From Tiliqua scincoides (Eukaryota; Chordata; Lepidosauria; Squamata; Scincidae), in NCBI RefSeq assembly GCF_035046505.1, contig NC_089821.1:10926848-10990847 (forward strand): a stretch of 64,000 nucleotides of DNA, in the 5' to 3' direction. Below the pieces are notes generated by a model. The model did not search any database and was not told where the DNA came from. It was given only the letters and a program-made list of their open reading frames with translations. A program made the translations under genes and the position numbers. The number at the start of each line of letters is the position of its first letter. Positions within the stretch are counted from its first letter, which is position 1. Below, one piece after another: positions 31,883-42,426 of this stretch.

Positions 31883-33775
31883 TCATGGCTTGTACCCCAT
31901 AATGGATTTTTCCTCCAGAAACTCGTCCAATCCCCTTTTAAAGGCGTCTAGGCTAGACGCCAGCACCACATCCTGTGGCAAGGAGTTCCACAGACCGACC
32001 ACGCGCTGAGTAAAGAAATATTTTCTTTTGTCTGTCCTAACCCACCCAACACTCAATTTTAGTGGATGTCCCCTGGTTCTGGTATTATGTGAGAGTGTAA
32101 AGAGCATCTCCCTATCCACTCTGTCCATCCCCTGCATAATTTTGTATGTCTCAATCATGTCCCCCCTCAAGCGTCTCTTTTCTAGGCTGAAGAGGCCCAA
32201 ACGCCATAGCCTTTCCTCATAAGGAAGGTGCCCCAGCCCCGTAATCATCTTAGTCGCTCTCTTTTGCACCTTTTCCATTTCCACTATGTCTTTTTTGAGA
32301 TGCGGCGACCAGAACTGGACACAATACTCCAGGTGTGGCCTTACCATAGATTTGTACAACGGCATTATAATACTAACCGTTTTGTTCTCAATACCCTTCC
32401 TAATGATCCCAAGCATAGAATTGGCCTTCTTCACTGCCACCGCACATTGGGTCGACACTTTCATTGACCTGTCCACCACCACCCCAAGATCTCTCTCCTG
32501 ATCTGTCACAGACAGCTCAGAACCCATCAGCCTATATCTAAAGTTTTGATTTTTTGCCCCAATGTGCATGACTTTACACTTACTGACATTGAAGCGCATC
32601 TGCCATTTTGCTGCCCATTCTGCCAGTCTGGAGAGATCCTTCTGGAGCTCCTCACAATCACTTCTGGTCTTTACCACTCGGAAAAGTTTGGTGTCGTCTG
32701 CAAACTTAGCCACTTCACTGCTCAACCCTGTCTCCAGGTCATTTATGAAGAGGTTGAAAAGCACCGGTCCCAGGACAGATCCTTGGGGCACACCGCTTTT
32801 CACCTTTCTCCATTGTGAAAATTGCCCATTGACACCCACTCTCTGCTTCCTGGCCTCCAACCAGTTCTCAATCCACGAGAGGACCTGTCCTCTAATTCCC
32901 TGACTGTGGAGTTTTTTCAGTAGCCTTTGGTGAGGGACCGTGTCGAACGCCTTCTGAAAGTCCAGATATATAATGTCCACGGGTTCTCCCGCATCCACAT
33001 GCCTGTTGACCTTTTCAAAGAATTCTATAAGGTTTGTGAGGCAAAACTTACCCTTACAGAAGCCATGCTGACTCTCCCTCAGCAAGGCCTGTTCGTCTAT
33101 GTGTTTTGAGATCCTATCTTTGATGAGGCATTCCACCATCTTACCCGGTATAGATGTTAGGCTGACCGGCCTATAGTTTCCCGGGTCCCCCCTCTTTCCC
33201 TTTTTAAAAATAGGCGTGACATTTGCTATCCTCCAATCTTCTGGCACCGTGGCCGTTTTGAGGGACAAGTTGCATACCTTAGTCAAGAGATCTGCAACTT
33301 CATTCTTCAATTCCTTAATAACCCTTGGGTGTATGCCATCAGGGCCCGGTGACTTATTGATCTTTAATTTATCAATGAGGTCTGAAACATCTTCTCTTTT
33401 AACCTCTATCTGACTTAACTCCTCGGTTAGGAGGGGCCGTTCAGGCAGCGGTATCTGCCCGAGGTCTTCTGCTGTGAAGACAGATGCAAAGAACTCATTT
33501 AATTTCTCTGCCATCTCTAAGTCTCCTTTTATCTCCCCTTTCCCTCCCTCACCATCCAGAGGGCCAACCGCTTCTCTGGCGGGTTTCCTGCTTCTAACAT
33601 ATTTGAAGAAACTTTTATTATTCCCCTTAATGTTGCTGGCCATGCGTTCCTCATAGTCTCGCTTGGCCTCCAGTATCACCTTCTTACATTTCTTTTGCCA
33701 CAGTTTATGTTCCTTTTTATTCTCTTCATTAGGGCAAGACTTCCATTTACGGAAGGAAGCTTCCTTGCCCTTCAC
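31883..33775 (-). CDS. CR1 ORF2 second part, reverse transcriptase (630 aa)
   Basis: It continues in frame after the TAA. RT motifs are SPGPDGIHPRVIKELK, GNYRPVSLTSIPGKMVE, DFQKAFDTVPHQRLL, SGVPQGSVLGPVLFNLFIND and KFADDTKLFRVV (active site). The C-terminal region has [48 protein letters not shown] and ends FLEEKSIMGYKP. The listed first codon is GTG, not a real start. Apart from the upstream stop the domain looks complete. Confidence 0.93.
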   Translation of the reverse strand: MKGKEASFRKWKSCPNEENKKEHKLWQKKCKKVILEAKRDYEERMASNIKGNNKSFFKYVRSRKPAREAVGPLDGEGGKGEIKGDLEMAEKLNEFFASVFTAEDLGQIPLPERPLLTEELSQIEVKREDVSDLIDKLKINKSPGPDGIHPRVIKELKNEVADLLTKVCNLSLKTATVPEDWRIANVTPIFKKGKRGDPGNYRPVSLTSIPGKMVECLIKDRISKHIDEQALLRESQHGFCKGKFCLTNLIEFFEKVNRHVDAGEPVDIIYLDFQKAFDTVPHQRLLKKLHSQGIRGQVLSWIENWLEARKQRVGVNGQFSQWRKVKSGVPQGSVLGPVLFNLFINDLETGLSSEVAKFADDTKLFRVVKTRSDCEELQKDLSRLAEWAAKWQMRFNVSKCKVMHIGAKNQNFRYRLMGSELSVTDQERDLGVVVDRSMKVSTQCAVAVKKANSMLGIIRKGIENKTVSIIMPLYKSMVRPHLEYCVQFWSPHLKKDIVEMEKVQKRATKMITGLGHLPYEERLWRLGLFSLEKRRLRGDMIETYKIMQGMDRVDREMLFTLSHNTRTRGHPLKLSVGWVRTDKRKYFFTQRVVGLWNSLPQDVVLASSLDAFKRGLDEFLEEKSIMGYKP

Positions 33776-33787
33776 AGCCTCTCTAAC

Positions 33788-34765
33788 TTAGCTGGTTAGC
33801 CATGTGGGCACCCTCCTGGATTTAGCGGAACCCTTCTTTCTTTGCGGTATACACCTCTGCTGGGCCTCTATTACTGTTGTTTTAAGCAGCCTCCATGCAC
33901 TCTGGAGAGACTGGACTCTTTTTACCCTCCCTTTCAACCTCCTTCTAACCAGCCTCCTCATTTGAGGGAAGTCCGCCCGTCGGAAGTCAAGGGTTTTTGT
34001 TAGAGATTTGCCTGGTATTCTTCCCCCAACGTGCACGTCAAAACGGATCGCAGCATGATCACTGTTCCCCAATGGCTCAGTAACGTTTACATCTCTAACC
34101 AGGTCCTGCGTACCGCACAAAATTAAATCCAGAGTCACCTGTCCTCTGGTGGGCTCCGTGACTAGCTGATCTAAGCCCCAGTCATTTAGCAAGTCAAGAA
34201 ATCCGGTTTCCTTATCGTGACCAGAACACAAATTGACCCAGTCAATATGAGGATAATTGAAGTCCCCCATGATTACAACCCTGTCCCTCCTTGTCACCTC
34301 CCTGATCTTTTTCCTCATTTCAAGGTCTCCATCAGATTTCTGGTCTGGAGGACGATAGCATGCCCCCAGTATTACATCACTGCACAAGCCTGGTAATTTA
34401 ACCCACAGAGATTCTACGGTGGAGTCGGACCCACCTTCAATCTCTACTTTGCTGGATTCTATCCCTTCCTTAACATAAAGGGCCACCCCACCTCCAACAC
34501 GCCCCTGCCTGTCCCTCCTGTAGAGTTTATAGCCCGGGATTGCGGTATCCCACTGATTCTCCGCATTCCACCAGGTTTCCGTTATGCCCACTATGTCAAT
34601 ATTTTCCCTTGTCACCAGACATTCCAGTTCTCCCACCTTTGCTCGTAGACTTCGGGCATTCGCATAAAAGCATTTATACACGGAATGTCCCAGGATGGGC
34701 TGCTTATTCGCTCCTTTGTCCCCGCATCCTCTCATTGTGCCAAACCGTCGATCACATCCCATCAC
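33788..34765 (-). CDS. CR1 ORF2 first part, AP endonuclease (to an in-frame TAA)
   Basis: APE-type endonuclease with YANARSLRAKVGELE, GITETWW (catalytic Glu), GDFNYPHIDW and NSDHAAI (catalytic Asp-His), all present. It makes the target nick for reverse transcription. The frame begins at a GTG followed by ATG (34762). It ends at TAA (33788-33790) and continues in the same frame as 33775-31883, so a single nonsense change separates the two halves. Confidence 0.92.
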   Translation of the reverse strand: MMGCDRRFGTMRGCGDKGANKQPILGHSVYKCFYANARSLRAKVGELECLVTRENIDIVGITETWWNAENQWDTAIPGYKLYRRDRQGRVGGGVALYVKEGIESSKVEIEGGSDSTVESLWVKLPGLCSDVILGACYRPPDQKSDGDLEMRKKIREVTRRDRVVIMGDFNYPHIDWVNLCSGHDKETGFLDLLNDWGLDQLVTEPTRGQVTLDLILCGTQDLVRDVNVTEPLGNSDHAAIRFDVHVGGRIPGKSLTKTLDFRRADFPQMRRLVRRRLKGRVKRVQSLQSAWRLLKTTVIEAQQRCIPQRKKGSAKSRRVPTWLTS

Positions 34766-34896
34766 CCTACCTTTCCCAATTTCTTCTCCTACCCTGCCTT
34801 TGTCTTGTTGTTCTCTAACCTCCCCATCCTCATCCCATAGGGATGAGGAGTCCCGAATCGGATGCCCCTCAGCTCCTGTCGGCCTTCCCCCAGGGA

Positions 34897-35802
34897 TCAG
34901 TTTAAAAGCTGCTCTGCCACCTTTTTAATGTTATGCGCCAGCAGTCTGGTTCCATTCTGGTTCAAATGGAGCCCGTCCCTCTTGTACAGGCCCCGCTTGT
35001 CCCAAAACGTTCCCCAGTGCCTAACGAATCTAAACCCCTCCTCCCTACACCACCGTCTCATCCACGCATTGAGACCCCTGATCTCCGCCTGCCTAGCTGG
35101 CCCTGCGCGTGGAACAGGTAGCACTTCAGAGAACGCTACCTTTGAGGTCCTGGCTTTCAGCTTCCTGCCTAAAAGCCTAAATTTGGCCTCCAGGACCTCC
35201 CAGCTACACTTGCCCACGTCGTTGGTGCCGACATGCACCACAGCCGCTACCTCTCCCCCAGCACTGTCTACTAGCCTGTCTAGACGAGAAGTGATATCCG
35301 CAACCTTCGCACCAGGCAGGCAAGTCACCATGCGGTCCTCACATCCGTCGCAAACCCCCCTCTCTATGTTTCTAATAATTGAATCCCCCACTACAAGAAG
35401 CCCCCGACCCCCCTCCCGCCGAGGAGTATCCCGAGTGCGCTCGGATACGGGCCCATCCCCTGAAGAAGGGGTCCCCACTAGGGGATTGTTTCCCTCCTCT
35501 CCAGGATGACGTCCTCCAGTCCCGAGACTTCCCACCCGGGCAGCCGAGGAGCTGCACGCCTGAGGTTGGGACGAAGCCTGATTGTCCCCGGAAGTCTCCC
35601 CACGGTCCTCCTCTGGCTGCCTGCGCTTCTCCAGGTCGGCCACCAAGGCTTCAAGGGAGTGGACGCGTTCCCTGAGAGCCTGGAGCTCCTTGCACCGAGG
35701 ACACGCCCATGACTTATGCCCCAGAGGCATATAATCATACATGTGGCACTCAATGCAGAACACTGGATAGCCCCCACCCTGCTGCTGGCTGTCTGACTGC
35801 AT
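34897..35802 (-). CDS. CR1 ORF1 protein, zinc-binding plus SGNH/GDSL esterase (301 aa)
   Basis: A complete frame from ATG at 35802. Residues 16-37 carry CIEC and CPRC pairs, a PHD-like or zinc-ribbon module. A short coiled-coil candidate follows at about 38-65, then a polar linker. An SGNH hydrolase domain has GDS at 139-141 (nucleophile S141), GTND at 192-195 and DGLHLN at 276-281 (D276, H279). This architecture is known for CR1 ORF1; the esterase's role in retrotransposition is not settled. It ends about 130 bases before ORF2. It looks intact. Confidence 0.93.
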   Translation of the reverse strand: MQSDSQQQGGGYPVFCIECHMYDYMPLGHKSWACPRCKELQALRERVHSLEALVADLEKRRQPEEDRGETSGDNQASSQPQACSSSAARVGSLGTGGRHPGEEGNNPLVGTPSSGDGPVSERTRDTPRREGGRGLLVVGDSIIRNIERGVCDGCEDRMVTCLPGAKVADITSRLDRLVDSAGGEVAAVVHVGTNDVGKCSWEVLEAKFRLLGRKLKARTSKVAFSEVLPVPRAGPARQAEIRGLNAWMRRWCREEGFRFVRHWGTFWDKRGLYKRDGLHLNQNGTRLLAHNIKKVAEQLLN

Positions 35803-35935
35803 AGCTTTTTTGTTGTTGTTGTTGTTGTTTTATTTAGGGGTCCTTTTAAAAACCGTACACTGGATAGCAGCCCTTTTCTCTAGGGAAGGGGAAGGGCAGC
35901 GTATGGGGCCCTGGCCTCCTCGCCCTGCTGCTGAA

Positions 35936-36848
35936 CTCGCCCAGATGCTAAACTCTTGTGCCTTACCTGGCACTTAGTTCCCGAGGCACTGGGTTCCCAG
36001 AGGCCACACGCGTCTGCAGAGAGCCTCACGCGATGGCCTGCCTAGCTTTATACTCCTGGCTGGCTCCTCCCCCCTCCTTCCTTCCTGATTGAAAGGGGGC
36101 TGGCCGTCCCAGGTGAGTTTACAAAAGCTCAGGAAGGCAAATGGCTGCTGATGGGCGTGACCTACTCTGCAGGCTCCTGAATGGACTGCTTGGATTAACC
36201 TAATGGGGCTCTTAATGGGTTGGGAATTGGCCCTTCCTAGGTCCTTTCCCTCCTAGTTCTGTTCTCTTAGGCTGGACTGTTTTTGTAACCTCAAACTAGT
36301 TTTTATTTGGGATTGTTTAATTATTTATTGCTCTCTAGATCCTGTGTCCCAATTTACTGACCTGTTTAGGTTATGTTCTAACTTAGATTAGGTTTAACCT
36401 GGGTCAAGTATAGGTTTAATTTAAACAAGTAGAAAAAAACCTGCTTTCCACTTTATCCTCCTCCCTTCCTTCGATTAAGTGCTACCTTAGGTGCAGCTAA
36501 CTTTCAACTTTGATTTAAATGCCTGACCCTTGGGCTCTTACTCATGAGTAGGACTCTGTTCTTACTCACGAGTAGGACTCTGCTCCTGCTCAGAGTAGCC
36601 CTATGTACCTCCCTTAGGTGCTAACTTTCAATTTTGATTTAAGGTTGCTTTAAAGGTAAGGTTAAGGTTAGAAGACAGGGAGTTAGAAAGACAAAGCGTT
36701 AGAATGAGTACACTTACCTCCTCCTCCTCTCCTTCTCCAAAACTCAGAGGTCTCCTTGACTTCTCCTCGCCCAGATGCTAAACTCTTGTGCCTTACCTGG
36801 CACTTAGTTCCCGAGGCACTTGGTTCCCAGAGGCCACACGCGTCTGCA
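35936..36848 (-). repeat. CR1 5' leader with an 83-bp segment repeated 830 bp apart
   Basis: Positions 35936-36018 and 36766-36848 match at 82 of 83 bases in direct order. The CR1-like match ends with the outer copy, as if the element broke inside a second promoter unit. Between them lies AT-rich leader with two tandem cttactca-type units (36538-36590). The tandem-promoter reading is inference. Confidence 0.85.
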
Positions 36849-37683
36849 CCAAATATAGCCAAATCAGCACCAAAATAGCCTATGCTGCATCCTATCCAGG
36901 AAAGAAGGCTGATGGTGGGCACCTCAGAATAAGGGTAAGCCCCAGCACCCGCAGTAGGGCTATTTGGGCTTGCACTAGCAATATCACTGGTGCAAATCCA
37001 AGAAGCCCTGTGTTGGGAAATCAAGCCTGGGAAAGATAGAACATGGTGGAGATCTCTGCTGCCATTCTGCTCTCTCTCTCTCAGGATAGACTCATCTTCC
37101 TTCCCACCCTTCCCCTGCCCCGATACACCCTATCCATTCTGCCCACCACCACTCAGTGTGGGACTTGCCTGCTCTGGCACATAGGGACTCTACATTGGTG
37201 CCAGCAGGCTGGCACAGCCCTTTCCTCCAGCACCTCCCTACACTGTTGCTACGTGCATTCCGGCTGGATAGAATTGTTCCGTAAGCAGTAATGAATATTT
37301 GCTGTATTTTGTACTCAATCTTTTTCCTCAATACTTACGTTGAACATTAAGGTGGACACTGACCTTGGTCAACACAGGACACGTGTCTGGACACATCCAT
37401 CAGACAGCCCGAGACTGCAGGCCTGAGCATTCACATGGAATCAATTCCCAATGAAATCAATCACAGTCAGATTATAGACCTCAGGATTTACAACATGAGT
37501 ACAGTAGATACTCAGTGCACATAGAACAAGTAAAAGCTCCTGCTGAGAAAGCAGTATATAAATGTAAGCTACAGCAATTTTACATAACAGTTACTGCCCA
37601 AAATCTACACTTTACATGATAAAAGTAAGGCATGGAAGGTGAAAGAAATTGAAAACTGATGAGGTGCTAAACTGAAGCGGGCT
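36849..37683. other. No gene; nothing recognised
   Basis: Non-coding sequence; a GC-rich part at 36990-37260 resembles the arms of Harbinger-like elements but its termini were not found. Confidence 0.5.
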
Positions 37684-38262
37684 AAGAACATAAGAACAGC
37701 CCTGCTGGATCAGGCTGTAAGCCCATCTAGTCCAACTTTCTGTATCTCATAGAGGCCCACCAAATGCCCCAGGGAGCACACAAGACATCCTGGTGCCCTC
37801 CCTTGCATCTGGCATTCTGACATAGCCCATTTCTAAAATCAGGAGGTTGCACATACACATCATGGCTTGTAACCCGTGATGGATTTTTCCTCCAGAGATT
37901 TGTCCAATCCCCTTTTAAAGGCGTCTAGGCCTGATGCCATCACCACATCCTGTGGCAAGGAGTTCCACAGACCAACCACACGCTGAATAAAGTAATATTT
38001 TCTTTTGTCTGTCCTAACTCTCCCAACACTCAATTATAGTGGATGTCCCCTAACAGGTTCTGGTGTTACACGTGTGAGAGGGAAAAGAGCATCTCTCTAT
38101 CCACTCTATCCTTCCCGTGCATAATTTTGTATGTCTCAATCACATCCCCCCTCAGGTGCTTCTTTTCTAGACTGAAGAGCCCCAAATGCCGTAGCCTTTC
38201 CTCATAAGGAAGGTGCCCCAGCCCAGTAATCTTTTTAGTCGCTCTCTCTTGCACCCTCAGCC
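37684..38262 (-). mobile_element. CR1 LINE 3' end
   Basis: From aagaacataagaacagccct to the ORF2 end; the reverse frame 38254-38066 gives ATKKITGLGHLPYEERLRHL and DVIETYKIMHGKDRVDREML. It is moderately diverged. Confidence 0.85.
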
Positions 38263-39234
38263 ACCTTTAGGCTAGCGAAAGAAAAAAAGAAAAGGTTTTA
38301 GGCAGTTTTTGAAGGCAGCTAGAAGATAAGCAGCACACAGTATTAGGAGGAAATTGATATATGAAGGAACTGAGAGAAGACTGTTATAGTGCTTCTCATC
38401 AGGAAAGTACAAGCAGGAACTTGGTTTCATTTGTTCCAGAAAAGATATAGTTAATATACATTATCAGTCAGCATCTGACAGCTCCTAGACAAAATCTAAC
38501 TCTGAGAAATGCCATCTGGATCCCCAGATCTAGGAGCAAAAGAATGGCTGGATGAGCAACTTCTGTGGCACTGGGATTTGGCAGTACAGCACTGTATGCT
38601 ATTTTGGGACTTGTTCCACCACTCCCTACTCCTTAATGTATCTGTCTAGCAATTCTAACAGCCGATCAGGGATGCTAGCCATAATATTTTTTGCACTTTA
38701 TAAATAATACATTATGATGATGTTTGTCAGCATTGATTGTCCACAAAACCTTATGTCGACATTAATTGCTTAGCCTTTAAGATGCTACGTAGAATTGGCA
38801 TCTGATTTAGAGGTGGCACAAAGGAGTGGTTTTGGAGTTAATCTATCAGATGAAAGGGAGTGGCAAGAGGATACAGGTATCATGTTGTCTTGAGTGCTCC
38901 CTGAAGCATCTGGTGTGCCACTGCGTAATACCAAACAGCCTGACCCAGTAGGTCTTATTTTCTTATGGAATTGTGTCACTATGGGCTAATACTTTCTCCC
39001 CACCCTCCTGTATTTTCCTAATCAAAACCACCCACCACCTAAGACTGAAGCTTTGCTTTAAAAAAAAAAACCTAGCAAAACAACTAATCAAGTCTGTCTT
39101 AAAAACTAGCTAGATTCCGCAACTACTTCACTCTGTGATAGCCACACCAACTTCAGTGATGTGATAGCTACATCAATTTATTAAAGCCTTCCATCTCTAT
39201 CATGTTATGTACATTTATACAGCAGAAGCATCTA
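38263..39234. other. No gene; one old CR1 tail
   Basis: Positions about 38780-38970 carry a decayed + strand CR1 3' UTR (gagtgctccctgaagcatct, ttattttcttatgg). The rest is unrecognised. Confidence 0.5.
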
Positions 39235-39601
39235 TAACACTGGAACGTTGCCTGGAGGCAGTAAGGAACTGGAAGAGAAGCTTGATAAGCTAAGATTAAA
39301 TCACACAAGACTGAAGTCCTCTTGGTCTGGAAACCTACCACACCAGTATGAGACCATTTACCTGATCTGGATGAAGTTGCGCTCACTCAACAGGAACAGG
39401 TTTGCAACCTGGGTGTTCTGAATTCACCATTGCTCCTGGATCAGCAGAGGCCGACTGACCGGGGGAGCTTTTGCTCAACTTTGGCTGGTGTGCCGTCTGC
39501 AGCCATACCTGTTGGATCTGGCCACAGTTGCCCATGCCTTAGCAGCATCTAGATCAGATTACTATAATGTGCTGTATATGGGACTGCCACTGAAGATGGT
39601 C

Positions 39602-39883
39602 ATAAGAACATAAGAAACATAAGAACAGCCCCACTGGATCAGGCCATAGGCCCATCTAGTCCAGCTTCCTGTATCTCACAGCGGCCCACCAAATGCCCCA
39701 GGGAGCACACCAGATAACAAGAGACCTCATCCTGGTGCCCTCCCTTGCATCTGGCATTCTGACATAACCCATTTCTAAAATCAGGAGGTTGCGCATACAC
39801 ATCATGGCTTGTACCCTGTAATGGATTTTTCCTCCAGAAACTTGTCCAATCCCCTTTTAAAGGCGTCCAGGCTAGACGCCATC
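39602..39883 (-). mobile_element. CR1 LINE 3' end inserted in an L2 copy
   Basis: A young short CR1 tail that begins with ataagaacataag-type repeats and is cut after gcgtccaggctagacgcc. The L2 sequence is contiguous across it (aagatggtca then aaactgca; the intact L2 has aagacggttcggaaactgca). Confidence 0.88.
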
Positions 39884-40407
39884 AAACTGCAATGGGTGGC
39901 AGAATTCAGCAGGACATGTGGTTAACAGGGCTTGGTATGGTCTGATTCTGTTGGACTACTGCTCCAAAGCCAACACTGACTGCCCATTCCATTTTGGGCC
40001 AAATTCAAGATGTTGCTGTTGACCTTTAAAGTTCTTAACTGCTTGGGCCCAGTTTATCTCTAGGACCACCTGTTTCCATATTGTTCTGTCCATCCCTTAA
40101 GATCATCCAAGAGGAACTTGCTTCAGGTGCCACCTCTGAAGGTGGTGCCAGGGATGGTGGCCAGAGGCAGGACGTTTTCCAGGGTTATGCCACTTCTCTG
40201 GAACTCTCTCCCTTAGGCACTTAGGACATCTTCCATGTTAATTTCTGCAGGATTTCTGCAGGGGTTGCAAACATTTGTATTTCAGTCGGCTTTTTGTTGT
40301 GAAACGCTGTCGCTGCAAATGGTTAGGCTAGCATGACACTGTATACTGCATTTTACACTGTACTCTACCTCTTTCCTCCATGTTGTTTCATTCATCATTG
40401 TTTTAAT

Positions 40408-40649
40408 CAGTAGCATAGCTAGAGGGGGTGCAAAGCACTAAGTTTTGCAGGAAGCCTCACTGTGCCCTGCAAGCAGCCCCTTCTCCTCCCTTTCCAAGCC
40501 ATTTCGGGTGGGGGAATAAAAATGGAGGCATATGCCTCTGTTTTTCTCTAGCAGCCTGAAATGGCTCCAGAGGGGAGGGGCCGCTTGCATGGTGCGGTGA
40601 GGCTCCCTGCCAAACTTAGTGCTTGGCACCCCCTCTAGCAATGCTACTT
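40408..40649. mobile_element. hAT miniature element (TAGCTAGAGGG family), perfect 8-bp TSD
   Basis: It starts cagtagcatagctagaggg and ends ccctctagcaatgctactt. Perfect duplications gttttaat lie at 40400-40407 and 40650-40657. It is 242 bases long and inserted in the L2 copy. Confidence 0.92.
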
Positions 40650-41113
40650 GTTTTAATAATGGTTTCATTTTCATTTTGTATAAGGATTTTTAAATAGTTG
40701 CCTTGATTTCTTTAGAAAGGTGGGATATACTTTTTTAAAATAAATAAATAAAAACATCAGTGGAACATTACAAAATAAAATGTTAAAAGCCAAGACCTTA
40801 ATTGAAGATGAAAAGTAGCAGGTAAAACATTAAATGGCTCTTACACAAACTAAGAAATTTAATTTTTGAATGACTAAGTGCTAAGCATATGCAAAAACTA
40901 GTAAAACTGCAATTTGTTATGTAAAATATTATATAAAATATCAATCAGCAAGGTGTACTAACAGTCAGAGTGGATTTTCTATATTTCAGACCAGAGCTCC
41001 CCCTGGTGTATAGAGCCCATTTTGCAAAAGTAACACAATGCAATTCTGTTATTGTAACAATTACTAAAACAAGGGCAAGCCATCAACATTAGGATGCTCT
41101 TGTTATGCTAAGG

Positions 41114-41451
41114 CAGGGACTCCAAACTTCTCAGTATAAGGGCTCCATCATATATTTTACACATTTCCACAAGCCGAAAAAAATCAGTTTTATAAATGCA
41201 TGTATGAATTTTATATGAATGAATATGTTTTACTTGGATCTTTTTTTGTAATCAGCATGATATGGTTCAGAACAAAAGACATGTGACAGTTACAAAGAAA
41301 CAATGCCATGCTTTAACTGAGAAATGATATATAACGGGTAAAAATGTCAAACATTAGCAAATGCTCTGAGCAAAATAAAAGTTGCTGCCGGCCATATAAA
41401 ATCTTGTGACAGGCTGGATGTGGCCCCTAGGCCACAGTTTGGAGACCCCTG
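41114..41451. mobile_element. hAT non-autonomous element (CAGGGGTC family), old copy
   Basis: The ends are cagggactccaaacttc and gtttggagacccctg. The flanking duplication is decayed. The interior is AT-rich as in 15228-15547. Confidence 0.8.
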
Positions 41452-41703
41452 TGATAGAAGAAGCAAGGAAGATCCAAAAATTCTCATCCTGTATTAAGGG
41501 GGAGGGGAGGCTGAAACAGAAATGAACTCACTGGCAAAGAAAACATGATTTAAATCATGCTAGTTTTCCAACTAGTACGTTAGTTTCACCATTCAAAGAC
41601 TGGACATTCAAATTTTTCTATTTCCACACAGCCACCGCACATACTGCCCCCTAAAGACAGGGTTGGGGTACGACGACAGAAAAACAGCAACCACAGAGTA
41701 ACA

Positions 41704-41932
41704 CAGCCATTTTCATCCACTGTGCCGTGGCACACTGGTGTGCGGGGAGTGGTCCACAGGTGTGCCACAGGAATTTGGTGGAAGGTCATTTATTAACAGG
41801 GCCAATGGGAGATGTGAACCCCCACTGGCAGCATGGTGTGCCTTGTCAATTGTCAAAAACCTGGTGGTGTGCCCTGAACATTTTTAGTGCCTTGTCAGTG
41901 TGCCTTGAGATGAAAAAGGTTGAAAATTACTG
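41704..41932. mobile_element. hAT miniature element (ATTTTCAACC family), perfect 8-bp TSD
   Basis: It starts cagccattttcatcc and ends ggttgaaaattactg. Perfect duplications gagtaaca lie at 41696-41703 and 41933-41940. It is 229 bases long. Confidence 0.95.
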
Positions 41933-42150
41933 GAGTAACAGATAGCCCCTGGTCTTCTTCAGTGTGTTTGGAGGTCTCCATTTTGCATTGTCAGCGGGGC
42001 TGAAGCACATGTCCTCATGCGAATGAACTGAGCACAACATCACAGCACCTCTGAGGTTGACAGAGACATTTAACATTTGTTGCAAGCGGCGTGGATCTTA
42101 CAAGTGTCTTGTATGGGGGTTATAAATTATATATAACTATATAGGTAAAA

Positions 42151-42409
42151 TATGTACCCCTGCTAATTGGGTAAGAGGCACTTTTTCAAGTGGGTGCTCC
42201 TTTTTTTAGCAGGGGGAGAGTAACTGGCCCACCTCACCCCAGCACTGTCTGTTCTAGTGGCTGTCTGCTGGTATTCCCTGGCATCTTTTTAGATTGTGAG
42301 CCCTTTTGGGACAGGGAGCCATTTAGTTATTTGATTTTTCTCTGTAAACCGCTTTGTGAACTTTTAGTTGAAAAGCGGTATATAAATACTGTTAATAATA
42401 ATAATAATG
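42151..42409 (+). mobile_element. LINE/SINE tail element, complete insertion with 17-bp TSD
   Basis: Perfect duplications taactatataggtaaaa lie at 42134-42150 and 42410-42426. The body runs from tatgtacccctgctaattgg to gcggtatataaatactg and a (TAA)n tail. It has no coding capacity. It is either a short SINE or a LINE truncated to its 3' UTR. Confidence 0.9.
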
Positions 42410-42426
42410 TAACTATATAGGTAAAA

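Larger units (their letters stand above)
31693..36848 (-). mobile_element. Nearly complete CR1 LINE (about 5.2 kb)
   Basis: The minus strand holds, from 5' to 3': a leader with a repeated segment (36848 to about 35803), ORF1 (35802-34897), ORF2 (about 34765-31883) and a 3' UTR ending in ttcttatg repeats (31693). One in-frame stop in ORF2 (33788-33790) is the only clear break. No target duplication is obvious, as is common in CR1. Other CR1 fragments in the window look like relatives of this copy. Confidence 0.92.
39235..40744 (+). mobile_element. Old L2-like LINE copy with two insertions
   Basis: Decayed relative of 2344-4598. It has tggaacgttgcctggaggca, cagattactataatgtgctg, ttgacctttaaagttctta and a tail agaaaggtgggatatac with aaataaataaat. 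A CR1 3' end (39602-39883) and a hAT element (40408-40649) interrupt it. It is broken by many changes. Confidence 0.8.
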
